A stretch of DNA of 64,000 nucleotides from NCBI GenBank assembly GCA_022592445.1, contig JABYQR010000035.1:148988-212987 (forward strand), read 5' to 3'. The translations under genes were made by a program, and so were the position numbers. This document shows, piece by piece, positions 48,510 through 59,621 of the stretch. Within the stretch, counting starts at the first letter, position 1. Every line of letters starts with the position of its first letter. This stretch comes from Cytidiella melzeri (lineage: Eukaryota > Basidiomycota > Agaricomycetes > Polyporales > Irpicaceae). The notes below the pieces were generated by a model. The model made no database searches and was not told the DNA's origin. It was given only the letters and a program-made list of their open reading frames with translations.

Positions 48510-48599
48510 CCTTACAGATAGTATAGTTCTTTGCTTTTTGGTATGCTATATCTTACTTTCAGCTGCGCTGGGCTTTGATGTCTTTGAAATAATAGAATG

Positions 48600-49632
48600 C
48601 TAATGACCTCCCAACTCATTCTCATCCTGATAATCTCTGCTGAACTCGCTTCGGTAATCTGTTCCATGCAGCAGCGTGCTTCCTCTAGGCTCTGCCATCC
48701 AATGCTGCAATCACAAGCGGTCAGGACACGAATTGCAAAACACATGCTTGTTGCTTACCAGGCTTTCTCTGTCGGTCTCTGAGGGAGGAACATTTGGGCG
48801 TTGTGGCGGCGACATCGCAGCAGGTGGTGGCGGTGGGGGAGGATTACTGTCTTTCATCATTTTCTTGATATAGTCTTTTACCGTGTTGACCACTAACTAC
48901 GACTCGAATTCAAGCATCAGTAATCATTCACTGGATGCCTGTGTTCCTCACATGGTGATCATCCACGCTTGACCCGGAGTAGCCCCCTACAATCGCTATA
49001 GGGCAGCATGGTGCGTTCTGGTGTAGGGACGGTCATGAGCGCAGCTAGTTGTCTTATGTCATATCACTTACCTCCAACCAGACAGGAAACGCTGTTTTTG
49101 CCTGCATGAATACAACCTGTACTCCCGAAAGATTTGACCCTCACCTCCGCCACATATACGATAGTCACCCTGGATACCCATCTGACTTGGTGTCTTTCCC
49201 ATCGCCGCCATACCCTTTTCCACATAGTAACTCGAATGTCCAGTCCGTTTGACGACGGACATCATTCCCTGCGTGACCGACGACCAAGAAAGCCAGCCTC
49301 ATCACATACACCCGGCAAACCTCAGGCTGCACACTCACCTCCAGACAAGCCCAGCTATCTAGACTGACATCTCCTACTCCGGAGATGCCACCAAGGTCTC
49401 CGACCGTGCACGAGAACAGCGTGTGTCCTGCGACAGTCTGGATAGAGATAACTAAACCTTTTCCCTTTGCATGTCGGCTGGATGCGCGGAATCTCTTTCG
49501 CAGTGAAAGCCCAAGAGTAACTGCGTCGTTGGCTGAGAACGAGGGAAAGCGGTAGCTGGACTCTTCGTTCAGCGTTTGTGTAGCGAGCTCTGCATCACTT
49601 GGAGGAATGGGGTTGTGGAACCCGTTGAACAT
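48600..49632 (-). CDS. UPF0303/DUF336-family protein (yeast YBR137W-like)
   Basis: Start MFNGFHNPIPPSDAEL at 49632, then ATQTLNEESSYRFPSFSANDAVTLGLSLRKRF, KGKGLVISIQTVAGHTLFSCTVGD, DVSLDSWACLEG, VVKRTGHSSYYVEKGM and MGIQGDYRICGG: a complete UPF0303 (HbpS/GlcG-like) domain. Then VVNTVKDYIKKMM, followed by a proline run (eight or so) and a short C-terminal exon ending NELGGH at 48600. About 250 residues, longer than the yeast protein because of the Pro-rich tail. The related fold in bacteria binds haem; the eukaryotic biochemical role is unsettled. Stop-codon choice assumes splicing at GTAAGC near 48760; without it the protein ends at 48711. Confidence 0.85.
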
Positions 49633-50077
49633 GGAGGAGCGTAGAGAAGCTATGGTGGTAACGCTAGAGGCAAGAGAGCGAATGTGAAGGTAGAAGTCTT
49701 TATGCTGCCAGCAGGTTGAGGCAGGTCGATGCGTGAGTCAGGTCAGGCGTTCGCGGTAGGTCTGAGGATGTTGCTGGCAAAGACCGTGAATAAATTGATA
49801 CATTGGCGGAGTATGCACACGAGGCAACAGGTCAACATGCTGATGGATGGAGGGAGGCTTACACGAGGCCGGCATGCTTGATGTCTTTGTGCAAGATTGC
49901 CGAGAATGAATCTACACTAGCGAGCATTGGTAATTCGAATAGATTGACGAATTTGGCAGTGATCAACTTGAGAAGCTACCAGACAGTAAATAGAGTATGC
50001 CTAGGCGGACGCCGTGGTATACCGAATATCCGTGAAAGGAAGAGCATGTCATGCGGGCACGAATGTTTTCGTGGACA

Positions 50078-52322
50078 TTATAGAGGAGTTTGCGTGAAGC
50101 CATTGCCTGGGGGGCTTCGGCTAGCCAACTGACTAGACCTATTGAGGCTTGTATCTCTACTTGCATTATTTGACCTAATCCTGCCATTGCCTCGCCACGC
50201 AGGACTTCCTTCACCGATCCAGCTAATTGCCCGGCGCCGACGGAAGTCGTGAGCGTCGTCACGATCTGAGCTGTGCGACAATGTCCGAGCGAATTCATCG
50301 CGGGGACTATGCACGAGCAGAACTCGCTGAGAGTGGGTTGGTATGGAATGATGCAATACAAGTAGAGGACCGAAGAACGTACCTGAGCAGGTGACAGTCC
50401 GATGAGGTTCACCAGACTCTGTCTGTTTCGCAAGATCGGCGTAGCTGGGGAGCCTTCCGCAATGGCTTCCGGTATAACGAGAGTCGGTCTATCGCGCCGG
50501 CTCAAGCTGCCCATCCGTACGTCCCGTGGGATAGGGGCGTCCGATCTGCTCGAAATAGCAGCCTCGAGATCCTCGTCTTCACGAGTACTCATGCCTTCGC
50601 CTTCAGTCCCGTGTGATTCCGATCCTCCAGAAGCCCAAGCAATGATAAACACACCAGCAAAAGTAGCAGCGCAGCCGTACAAGAAAGTGACTATTTGGTG
50701 GAACGTTGCACGTCTGAAGTCGCCGTAGAGAATTGCGGAGCCAACGATGGCCGAGAGGTTGAACATGACGAACTGTGTTGGGACCACAATCTGTCGAAAG
50801 TGGCACATGAGGAGGAATCCACAAAATGCCCGCGCAAAAGAACATACCTTGCTGTCGAATCGCATCAAAGCACGGTTCAGGTATCGTATTTGACCAATAC
50901 CAGTTCCGAGTAAAACCTAGAAGTAAAGTTTGAGCACGATCAAACTCTCTCAGCGTTCAGCAAGCTCACGGCAATGACGGGGTATGTGATCCACTCTGTG
51001 AAGATCTCGAACCATTCCATCGTGAGGAGCGTGGACAACGCTTTTGTAGACAGGACGGTGAAGCCGCCTATGAAGTTTTTGAGTTCGCCTCAACCTCAGC
51101 AACGCGCAAATAACTTCACTAACCAAAAATGGCACATAGCCCAACATCAACAAAGACGTGGCGTTGCCCTACACTTCCTTCAGATAGGCTTGATAATACG
51201 AGAGCAGCCACGACATATAATATAGAGAACACGATGAAGACTTTTTGCGAGATGGCCCGCAAAAGGCTGTCCGGATTGAGTCGAGTGTCCGACGAGTTGG
51301 CGGACAAAACGACCGTCACAGCGCCTACAACGGCGACCAAGATGCCAAAAACGTCCCTCTATCATCAACCGCGAAGTAGATTGGTTAAGGGTTGTATCAT
51401 AGTTGCACTCAGACCTTACCTTCCTGAACCTCTCTTTGAGCATCACAGGTGCAAAGAAACAGTTTGCAATCAAGGCAAACTGTCCAGAGTCAACATATGT
51501 CACTACCCTATCACAAGGAGAGACAGACATACTGTTCCTAGCGGCGCTACGACAGATGCAGGAGCGAAAGCGTAAGAAATGAAATTTCCCATTTCGCCAA
51601 CGTTCATGAGGGCAAAGCCAAACCACCTAAAACACGGGTATGTACGGCTCGAGACCAATAATGAGGGGAAATGAACATGGGGCGCACCACAATTTGGATT
51701 TGAGATAGTCGCTTTCGCTGCGGTTATCATCCTCTTGGTTTCCTTTGACCGGGGAGGCCTGTCGCCTCGTCGCACCAGACGGCTCTATAACGACTATATC
51801 GACTGGTACGAACGAGCGCGGAGGTCCAGCGGAGCGCCTATGGTTGACCCAGGGAAACACTCTTTTGAGCACAGATGAATTCTCGCCGGGAGAACTATCG
51901 GACTGTGTTCGAGGAAGGAGGGGCTGGGTTTCTGTCGGCGCGACTATCGATGGTTCGTCTGTTTCTGAGGAATGCAAAACTTGACGAAGAGGTAAGCCCG
52001 TCGGTGTCAACTCGCCATCTTCCTCTTCTGCTGTGGGATGCAGCACGTTATCTCGTAAATTCCGTTTAACACCATTACGCCTCCGATCAACGTGGCTGCC
52101 ATTGCTAGGTGTATTTCGTAGCTCGTGTTCGCGCTCGAGACGTCTATGCGCTAGCTTCTGGCAGTTGAGAGCGAGAGAGATGAGTATATTTCCGATTATT
52201 GCAACCGATATTCCTGCGATGGTTGCACGACTGAACTGCGGTAGACCCGGCAGAGCAATTTCGTCCAGCAATTTGCTCAGCCAAGTGTGTTGGAGTGGCG
52301 ATTGCATGTCTTTGTAGGTCAA
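50078..52322 (-). CDS. NIPA-type (DUF803) magnesium transporter
   Basis: Start MTYKDMQSPLQHTW at 52322 (a second ATG five codons later is possible). TM1 is ATIAGISVAIIGNILISLALN, followed by a cytosolic insert of about 140 polar residues (EREHELRN, PLLPRTQSD). Then come the NIPA core helices: WFGFALMNVGEMGNFISYAFAP, APLGT, FALIANCFFAPVMLKE, FGILVAVVGAVTVVLSAN, KVFIVFSILYVVAALVL, WITYPVIAVLLGTGIGQIRYLNRAL, PTQFVMFNLSAIVGSAILYGDF and FLYGCAATFAGVFIIAW. MNVGE and APLG are hallmark NIPA motifs. The C-terminus is a cytosolic acidic and then Arg-rich tail; its last exon, to 50078, is less secure. About 650 residues. Function in Mg2+ transport is inferred from the family. Confidence 0.9.
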
Positions 52323-52598
52323 AGGAAGATGAGGAAGGGGGATTCATGAAGACATAGCAGCTGCTGGTAAGTGCAGCCTCGACGAAGCCGAGCGTTGCAG
52401 AGCGCGGTCAAGGCAGCGACGTCAATGTTCCCACGCTTTTGGGTCACAGCCCGCACGGTCCGCAATGTCCGCACCGCTCGTTCCGGCTGATTCTGCTGAC
52501 GCTGCCCTGGTCAGGACTCAGCGAGCTCGACTTCGACACCGACTGCCAGCAAGAACGATTATTGACCAACACTCTTGTCTCGCAGGAGCACGTTCGCT

Positions 52599-54241
52599 AT
52601 GCGCGTTCAGCACAAAGCTTTTCCTTTAGCTGGATTTCCCGTCTATTCGTCCGCTTTTGTGTCCGACAATGAATTGGTACTCGGTGGCGGCGGTGGACAA
52701 TCAAAGACGGGTATCAAGAACAAACTAGTATGTACACGTACGACGGGGCGTTTCTCAGAGTACTTATATCAGACTCTTTGTAGAGACTGTACCGTGTTCA
52801 GTCGGACACTGTCATGACTCACGTCGATGAGCTGGAGCTCGAGAAGGGTGAAGATGCGCCAATGTCCATGGCCACGAACTCGGAGACGAGAGACATAATA
52901 TGTGGGATCAACAGCGCAGAAATCTCGCTGCAAGACACCCCGAATCAGAATTGTCGCAGATTTACTATCGAGGAGAACAAGTGCGTCTTGGACAGCTTAT
53001 ATGCGTTAGCACTACTGGACATTTCTTTCTCTTCTCGTTCACGTAGAATCGCATTTCAAGCAAGTACGAGTACTCTCAAGCTAGACTCTGCAGAGGATGA
53101 TTATCAGGTGTGTCTTTTCGTGTGATTTCATATTTAGTCCATCATTCTCATTTCTACGCAGAAAGTGACGGTTTTGTCCCCTGGAAACGATTTTTTGGCG
53201 GTCGCTGGCACTAAAGATGTGCGCTCATTTTATCTTTGCGAGAGGGAGTCTAACTGACGGGCTTGTTAGCTGTCGTTACTGGAGTATCCGTCTCTCAGGC
53301 CCGCAGCGAACCCGATACGTCTGGATAAGGGCGAGATATACGACGCGACATTTTCGGCAACGACAGTACGTTGATTCCTAATACTCTGGAGCTCAATGAC
53401 AATGAACAACACTACATAGCTGGTTGTAGCTACCACGATCAGCCTATTAGTGTATACATTGCCCAAACTTGACACATCATCGACGAGCGAAAAGGCTGCG
53501 GGCAAACGAAAAGAGACCTTGGGCACGGACATGGAGCTAGTCAAAACCGTCGAACGCCCCAATTTGCCCGGGTTTGACGGCGGAAGCAGCTTTCGTGCAG
53601 TGCGCTTCCATCCTCAAGACTCCACAACACTGTACACGGTCATCAATACTGTGCCTTCCCGCAGTCAGAGGAAGAATGCGCCTAGGCGCGCCTTTGTCTG
53701 CAAGTGGTCTACCGATAGTTGGGATGTAACTCGTCCGCGTCAGGTGTCCGACCGCGGTCTCACATGTTTTGACGTAAGGTACGCAATAAATGGGCATACC
53801 CGCAGGAAGCAGACCGCTGACCTGACCTGACCTCCAGCCACGATGGAAAATTCGTTGCATACGGTTCGTCGGACTATACTGTCGGGGTATTGGATGGCAA
53901 AACGCTGGCGGTAGGCGCTTTTGCATTGAGATGGGGAATATCGACTAACAGTTCATTGTAGCCGCTATTAACCATTCTGAAAGCACACGAATTCCCACCC
54001 ACCACACTGTGTTTCAATCCCTCTGCAACCTTGCTTGTCTCAGGCAGTGCGGACAACACTGTACGAGTCATAGCAGTGCCAGATAATCTCAGTGCTGCAT
54101 GTGAGTATACCAATGTGATATCGTGAATTGCAGTGTTTGACGTTCTCGTCTACAGCTTGGAGTTCGTGGATCATCGTCCTCGTGACTTTGCTCATAATCA
54201 TATTCGCCGTCATCGCCCAGCAGATGCAGCAGTCATATTAA
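52599..54241 (+). CDS. SEC12: Sar1 guanine-nucleotide exchange factor Sec12
   Basis: Start MRVQHKAFPLAGFPVYSSAFV, then DNELVLGGGGGQSKTGIKNKL, the glycine-rich K-loop region typical of Sec12/PREB. WD-type repeats follow over several exons: ITVLSPGNDFLAVAGTKD, EIYDATFSA, FRAVRFHPQDSTTLYTV, FVCKWST, SHDGKFVAYGSSDYTVGVLD and HEFPPTTLCFNPSATLLVSGSADNTVRVI. A single C-terminal membrane segment WSSWIIVLVTLLIIIFAVIA precedes QQMQQSY. Sec12 sits in the ER membrane and loads Sar1 with GTP to start COPII coat assembly. About 410 residues, seven or eight exons. It converges on TAF9 (117 bases between stops) and diverges from the NIPA gene. Confidence 0.92.
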
Positions 54242-54358
54242 GTTGCTGCGTTTGTTCACATTATTCACATCTATGGGCCGTATGTAGCACCTATGCAATA
54301 GAGAACATATTCGTTACGTTGGCCAATCTGTACACATAACTTACATTGCTAAGCTGTC

Positions 54359-55174
54359 TCAATCGTAATCGTCTTCCTCGACCAGCTTTCTCTTTGCGCC
54401 GTTCGCTACATCGACGGCAGGAGCAGTCATGGACACATCCATAGCCTCGTCGCCACTCTCCTCCTCCTCTTCTCCTCCAGAGAACAGCCCGGCGCCCTCC
54501 CCATCACTGGCCTCTTCAGGTGCTCCGATGCCAGGTGTCATTATGTCCATTTCTGATGGCGAATGCAACGCAGCCATGGGTGGCGGTATTGGCTCCTGTT
54601 GCGATGTTTGTATGGGCTGAGAGGGCTCAGCTGTCGGAATAGTCGCAGGCTCCATGTCACCGTCTTCGTCCTCTGACTCTTCAATTTCTTCTAGCTCCTC
54701 GTCGTATAGCTTTACGCCTGGTGGAGGCTTGTTGGGTACCAGGTCAAAGTCTACGGAGGTAAGACATTCGGATGCGGGTGGGAGGCGCACGCCAAATACT
54801 TCGGGTACGGATGGCAGAGGAACTGCGTTTATTTGCGCTGCTAGTGAAAGTGTATACTGTAGTGCGTTGAGTGTGCGTGTCCTATTCAGAGACAATGTGC
54901 ATACCTCCTTGGGTATACGCCCACCAAACTCCCATCCTACACGAGACTGCACGGCCAAGACAACATCCTCCATCTCAAGCTTGTTGGGGTGTCCTGCATG
55001 CTCTGCGTACACAAGTGCATCTGACAAAACTTGACTGGTGTAGCGGTGCGAGAATTCGAGGAGTTGATGCAAAACAGCGGGTTGTGCGTCTTGTACGGTC
55101 GGAGTGGACGCGAGAAGCAACGCAATCGAACGGGCAGTGGGAGGTAACGTTTCTGCAACTGTAGATCTCGACAT
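54359..55174 (-). CDS. TAF9: TFIID/SAGA subunit TAF9
   Basis: Start MSRSTVAETLPPTARSIALLL at 55174. The TAF9 histone fold occupies the first 90 residues: TARSIALLLASTPTVQ, VLHQLLEFSHRYTSQVLSDALVYAEHAG and LEMEDVVLAVQSRVGWEF. It continues GGRIPKE; a 51-base segment with GT-AG ends (near 54857-54907) sits in an open frame and is probably an intron, after which LAAQINAVPLP and PEVFGVRLPP complete the conserved TAF9 block, the region that contacts TAF6. The C-terminal third is strongly acidic (EELEEIEESEDEDGD, EEEEESGDEAMD) with a basic KRK near the end. About 255 residues, normal. A basal transcription and co-activator subunit. Confidence 0.93.
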   Translation of the reverse strand: MSRSTVAETLPPTARSIALLLASTPTVQDAQPAVLHQLLEFSHRYTSQVLSDALVYAEHAGHPNKLEMEDVVLAVQSRVGWEFGGRIPKEVCTLSLNRTRTLNALQYTLSLAAQINAVPLPSVPEVFGVRLPPASECLTSVDFDLVPNKPPPGVKLYDEELEEIEESEDEDGDMEPATIPTAEPSQPIQTSQQEPIPPPMAALHSPSEMDIMTPGIGAPEEASDGEGAGLFSGGEEEEESGDEAMDVSMTAPAVDVANGAKRKLVEEDDYD

Positions 55175-55359
55175 TGTATTGCGACAGGTGGCTTCCTGGC
55201 TGCTATCTTAAAGCTGTAGCGGGTTAGTGTTCACGAAGGGTGCCACAGTCGTTCCAGCGTACACTTGGGGGAGTAGTAAAAATATGATCAGCCACTCAGT
55301 CGTGCCAATGGCTGAAGCGACAATCGGTATATCACACAACCGAAGCATTTGCACGCTAT

Positions 55360-55450
55360 GGGCACTTAGCACAGTGGTAGCGCGTTTGCTTTGCATTTGT
55401 CACACGACTTGGCTTGCATGAGGTCGAGGGTTCAATCCCCTCAGTGTCCA
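55360..55450 (+). tRNA. tRNA-Ala, anticodon TGC, with a 19-base intron
   Basis: Acceptor GGGCACT at 55360 pairs with AGTGTCC ending 55449 (one G-T pair), discriminator A at 55450. A box TAGCACAGTGG and T loop TTCAATC with stem GAGGG/CCCTC. The loop reads TT-TGC-A, then an intron 55396-55414 placed one base 3' of the anticodon, the canonical position. D and anticodon stems each have one mismatch. An oligo-T-poor 3' flank is followed by TTTTT at 55455-55459, a possible Pol III terminator. Confidence 0.93.
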
Positions 55451-56305
55451 GTTGCTTTTTGTCCCTGTTAAAGCTTCGCACCCTCACCTCTTCACCCTTT
55501 TGCAGGCCACGAGGACGTAATCTTAAAAATGTCAGGTGCAGCGGGTATGATCACAAATCATACACTTGTAATTGAGTACTGTAACAAATCACATATACTT
55601 TGTGATGCTATATCAAGTGTAGACTCTGGCTGCTTCTATGAAAGTTTGTCAGCAATTGTACACCTCGGTTGGCATTGAAACACTAACAACCACCCTGGAC
55701 ATGATAGGAGCCAGGAACCAGCACACCAGACCTCATATGAGGCAATCACACGAGCAAGTTGGAAGTGGAAGGTGTGTAAAGTGTGCAAGTTTGGTCAAGC
55801 TTGCCTTGAGAGGGCAAAAGTGGTCACAAGTACCCAATGAGTGAGGCTGTATAGCCTTTTTAGTTACAAGGAAACAAACTTGCAAGATACTTCACACAGG
55901 AAGGTGTGTGTTTTTCAAATGAGCGGGAAGTGAACACAGGGCACGGAACAAAACACAAGTAAGGTGGGCACTAGGAAAGTAATTGTTGAGTGATGACCTG
56001 CCAGAGGAGACAGAATAGGAAGGTGTTAAAACTATATAATATAATATGTAGTTTCCCACGCCTTGTTGCAAGGACGTTTCAAGGTAGCAGAGTTCCCACA
56101 GTCTTGATAAGGGAATTATGCAGCCGTATATGGTAACTCCAGTAGTAACCATCACATTAGCTGAGATGTACAGATATGGGTTGTGTAGACTAAGTAGTAT
56201 AGCACTATAGGGACACTGCACATATATGTATGCCTGTGTTCTAGTAGCATAGGAAATGACATGGAAAGCACGTAGTACAACTCCAGAGGATGCCTAAACC
56301 GTACG
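55451..56305. other. AT-rich spacer between the tRNA gene and retrotransposon remains
   Basis: No gene or repeat boundary could be supported. This is the transition from gene-dense sequence to repeats. Confidence 0.4.
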
Positions 56306-57094
56306 TCTGAGGACAAGTACTAGCATGAGTCATTTACTCATTATGTACGCCTCTGGTACAAGTGCTGAGCCTAGTCATACAATGAGTCATGCATGCATAG
56401 CATGAGCCATGCACTCAGTAATACAGTAAAATAGCTGAAGTAGACATGTATCATAGTTGCTTACATAAATAGATACAGACATGTATATAAGCAGAGCTGC
56501 TAAAGCAGCAATAATAATAAGACTCATCTTCGCAGCTTAACAGCCTCTACCCCTCGTACACAACTTCCACTTTGTTAGAAGGAGGCAGACGTGGTAATAC
56601 TGGCTTACACCAGATGAGATGAGGACTCAGTAATGCTGGCTTACCATGCATGGACATCAAAAAATCAAGTTACACGTATAAGGGACCATGACTGGCACAG
56701 GGGTTCAGCATCTGTTGCTTACCCTGTGCCAGGTATGCTATATATGTTCCATCAATCTATATGTGGCTTACTCTGTGCCAGACCTGTCTGCTTGATGAGC
56801 TCTGGCACTACATAGCATTTAAAAGATCTCAAATACTTAGCACATCACCACTACCACAGTCAATCAAATTGTCACCCCTATCAATATATTCAGTCATCAC
56901 CATGTCAAACCTCCCAAACACCGATTCGATCAAGAGCAAGCTACCAAAACTTGAAGACAATGGAGATACCAACTCTTACAGGTCTTGGGTTGTACAAGTT
57001 GAAGCAAAGTTGAGGTCACTCTATCTCTGGCTATATGTCAGGAACACAACCAAACTCTATGTAGAGTGAAGAAGTGACAACAGGAAGGAGGAAC
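56306..57094 (+). mobile_element. Truncated Copia-like retrotransposon, 5' part
   Basis: A promoter-like stretch with ATGTATATAAGCAGAGC near 56480 is followed by a leader and then the start of a gag-like protein at 56902. The sequence is cut off at 57094, where an unrelated LTR-like end (TGTTGTGGATGG) begins. The outer 5' limit is a guess. Confidence 0.45.
56902..57069 (+). pseudogene. Copia-type gag fragment
   Basis: Reads MSNLPNTDSIKSKLPKLED then NSYRSWVVQVEAKLRSLYLW, similar in layout to the N-terminus of fungal Copia gag (a short leader, then a Trp-containing gag domain). It ends at a stop after 55 residues, shortly before the junction at 57095. Confidence 0.5.
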
Positions 57095-57180
57095 TGTTGT
57101 GGATGGCCCGGCTAGCCCTTATTTTTTGCAATTTACCTCTTGTTGTAAAACCTCAGGCTGCAACTGTCACAAACATGCAC
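57095..57180 (+). repeat. LTR-like end, left copy (plus orientation)
   Basis: Begins TGTTGTGGATGGCC, then GCTAGCCCTTA and GCAATTTACCTCTTG, CAGGCTGCAACTG. It is matched in inverse orientation at 58460-58545. A TATA-like ATGTATATAAACC about 300 bases inside (near 57400) would suit an LTR promoter. Confidence 0.7.
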
Positions 57181-57674
57181 TTTTTTCCCTTTCTTTTCCT
57201 TCTTATTTTCCTTATCTTATCTTATCAATGGCACATGGCTCTTGCATGTGATCAAATACATGTGACACACTGGTCACATAATCATAGAAGGTACTGGAAC
57301 ATTGTGGAACATTGTAGAACATTGCACCATAGCATACCATATGTTCCCACAGCAGTGTTAGGAGTACAGACCCGGTACCAGGAGTCCTTGTCTGAGATGT
57401 ATATAAACCCACCCTGTAGCTCCCTAAAGACCTCAGATTCTACCTCCTGGTCTCTAGGTGACGTTTACCTTGTACTAGTCTCATCACTGTAATAATATAT
57501 ACTGGTCTTTAGCTCATTTCTGGCTAATCCCTTGTCGTCGTGTCTCCACTCCTCCTCATCACATATTCCCCTGTTGTCATCATCTGCACAAGTTAGCTCG
57601 TTGTTCCTGTCACATATTTTCAATGTTTCTACAAGACTTGCCTTACCAGGCAACGGTATTATTGGGAATATTTA

Positions 57675-57767
57675 AGTGCTTATCCGGCGTCTATTTAGGC
57701 GCTTATCCAGCGCTTATATGGTGCTTATCAGGTGCTTATTCTGGCGCTTATTCTCAGTGCCTATCAA
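57675..57767 (+). repeat. Minisatellite of eight 11-12-base units
   Basis: Degenerate units on the pattern GCGCTTATCCAG (variants AGTGCTTATCCG, GTGCTTATCAG, GCGCTTATTCTC). Immediately followed by GATGCGCTGATGCGC, which recurs at about 58559. Confidence 0.85.
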
Positions 57768-58459
57768 TTGATGCGCTGATGCGCCTGACACGGAGACGGG
57801 GCTCGACGTGACAAACAGGGACACGAAGTGGAAAACGACGAGGAGGTGGTGGCAGGCGTAGAGCACAATGCTTTCACCAGCTATCAGACTTTGTTCAAGT
57901 TGCTAGCCCAGTAAAGACCAAGTTAGTATTCTGACTACCAGCTATGTAGTACAGAGGGGATTTGCTTACCTAGCCCAGTAAAGACCAAGAGGTCAAGATG
58001 GGGGCTAGGAGTGTACATGCAGCAGTATATATATAGACTTCAGGGACCTGCGCACAGACCATGTTGAGGGCAGGCTTTGCAAGAAGCCGTGTGAACGAAG
58101 AACAAAAGAACTACCTAAAGGAGAACAATAGCTATTGTCTAGTCCTTGCCAAGAACTCTACCCGTGAGAGAATCTATCTAAAAGGAGACCAACTATTGTA
58201 TTCCATTCCCACACCTGTGAGAACATCCTTCCATAAAGAGAACAATAGGGAAAGAACAATAAGGAGCCCATGTGGATGGTATCTATGACGTCAAACCCTA
58301 GCTATGGGCTGAGCCATGTGTTCTGTAGCCATGTGGTCTTACTTAAGCTAAGTCACATGCCAGTGTGACGTAGTAGCAAGTAATGTGACCATGTGGAGTG
58401 TCTAAGCCACGTGATACGGGTGCTTAATAGACGTGCAAAGGAGTTTATGTAGGAAAGGT

Positions 58460-58545
58460 TGCAACTGAGCTGCAGCCTGGAGTTTTACAGATAAAAACAA
58501 GAGGTAAATTGCGAAAATTAAGGGCTAGTCAGGCCATCCATGACA
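58460..58545 (-). repeat. LTR-like end, right copy (minus orientation)
   Basis: Reading leftward from 58545 it begins TGTCATGGATGGCC, then ACTAGCCCTTA and GCAATTTACCTCTTG, then CAGGCTGCAGC; inverse of the 57095 end with about 80 percent visible identity over some 75 bases. Confidence 0.7.
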
Positions 58546-59310
58546 GCGCCTTCTGTCTCTGATGCGCTGATGCGCTCCTTTCCTGATCTGTGTATCACAT
58601 GATAGAACTCTCTGGAACCTTGTGGAACATGCTGGAACTATGATGTCATAGTATAGAACATTCCATTAGATGATGTCATAGTTCTTAGAACCTTCTGGAA
58701 AAGTCTAGCCTTGGAACTGGGTCATGGGGTCAGGTCATGGGGACAATTGCTATTGGTTGATTATTGAAGTGGCACCACTAGGGCATAGGGCATGCTTAGT
58801 AAGGTAGATTACTTTGCTTACTCATGTAGGTATTAGGGGTCTTAGGGTAGTACCTGGGGTCCTCCCCTTCATGTATATATAGAGGCACTCCTGAGGGCAT
58901 ATCCCCTCAGTCTTATCCACTCTGTTGATCAAGGACTACTTTGTACTCCCCAGTACACACTCTCACCAACACTCTACTCTCTATCTCACTGTCTCTCCCT
59001 CAAGTTAAACACTTATCTGGTGAGTGTAACCTTAATTGTTACATTTGGATAAGACTGCCCCTACTCCCTCACGTCTCTGGACGTGCTGGAGGTTTCTTTC
59101 CCCTTTCTTCTAGGTCTTGTGCCTGTGCGTGGGCCCCCTTACAAATCCTCTAGAAATAGAGGTAGCCGTACCATAGGCTCTAAGTGGTAGTCTTGTCTAG
59201 GCCTTGCCTTGATGTGCACAACTTGAATCACCCTCTCACCCAACGCTCCTAGAGCTGATCAGAGCAGGGGTTGGCATTATGCCAACATGATGAAAGTGTG
59301 CCGCCCCACA
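58541..59310 (+). repeat. Putative 5' LTR of the Gypsy element
   Basis: Bounded by TGACAGCGCC and CCCCACA; contains GTATATATAGAGGC near 58872 as a TATA box followed by a pyrimidine-rich leader. Limits are provisional because the 3' LTR is not in the window. A primer-site-like TGGTGTCAGAAGC lies at 59326. Confidence 0.5.
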
Positions 59311-59621
59311 GGTGATAGTGGAGTCTGGTGTCAGAAGCTCGTTATAAGAGCTAGACAACAGGACTGGAAGCTCATGAGTGCCTAGGCACAAAGACGGGTA
59401 ACTGGTTCTGGCCGGACTTAGGGTCAGTGAAAAACTGATCTGCCAACCATTTGCCGCACGGGTAAAACCGTGACGGAGATCTTTTCACCACCGGACCTGG
59501 AGAGAGTGTCCAGGCCGACGCCGGCACTACCCCACGCACACACAGGATCTCTCCTTTATGGAGATTTGTTTTGCACATCACTGAGCTGTCAAGCTCATTA
59601 CACATTGTCACACAGTTCACC

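Noticed and set aside
54429..55034. Ser-rich plus-strand frames opposite TAF9
   Set aside because: They mirror the acidic tail of TAF9 (antisense of Glu/Asp codons).
58061..58288. 75-residue plus-strand frame inside the repeat region
   Set aside because: No homology sensed; sits between repeat ends and has no supporting context.
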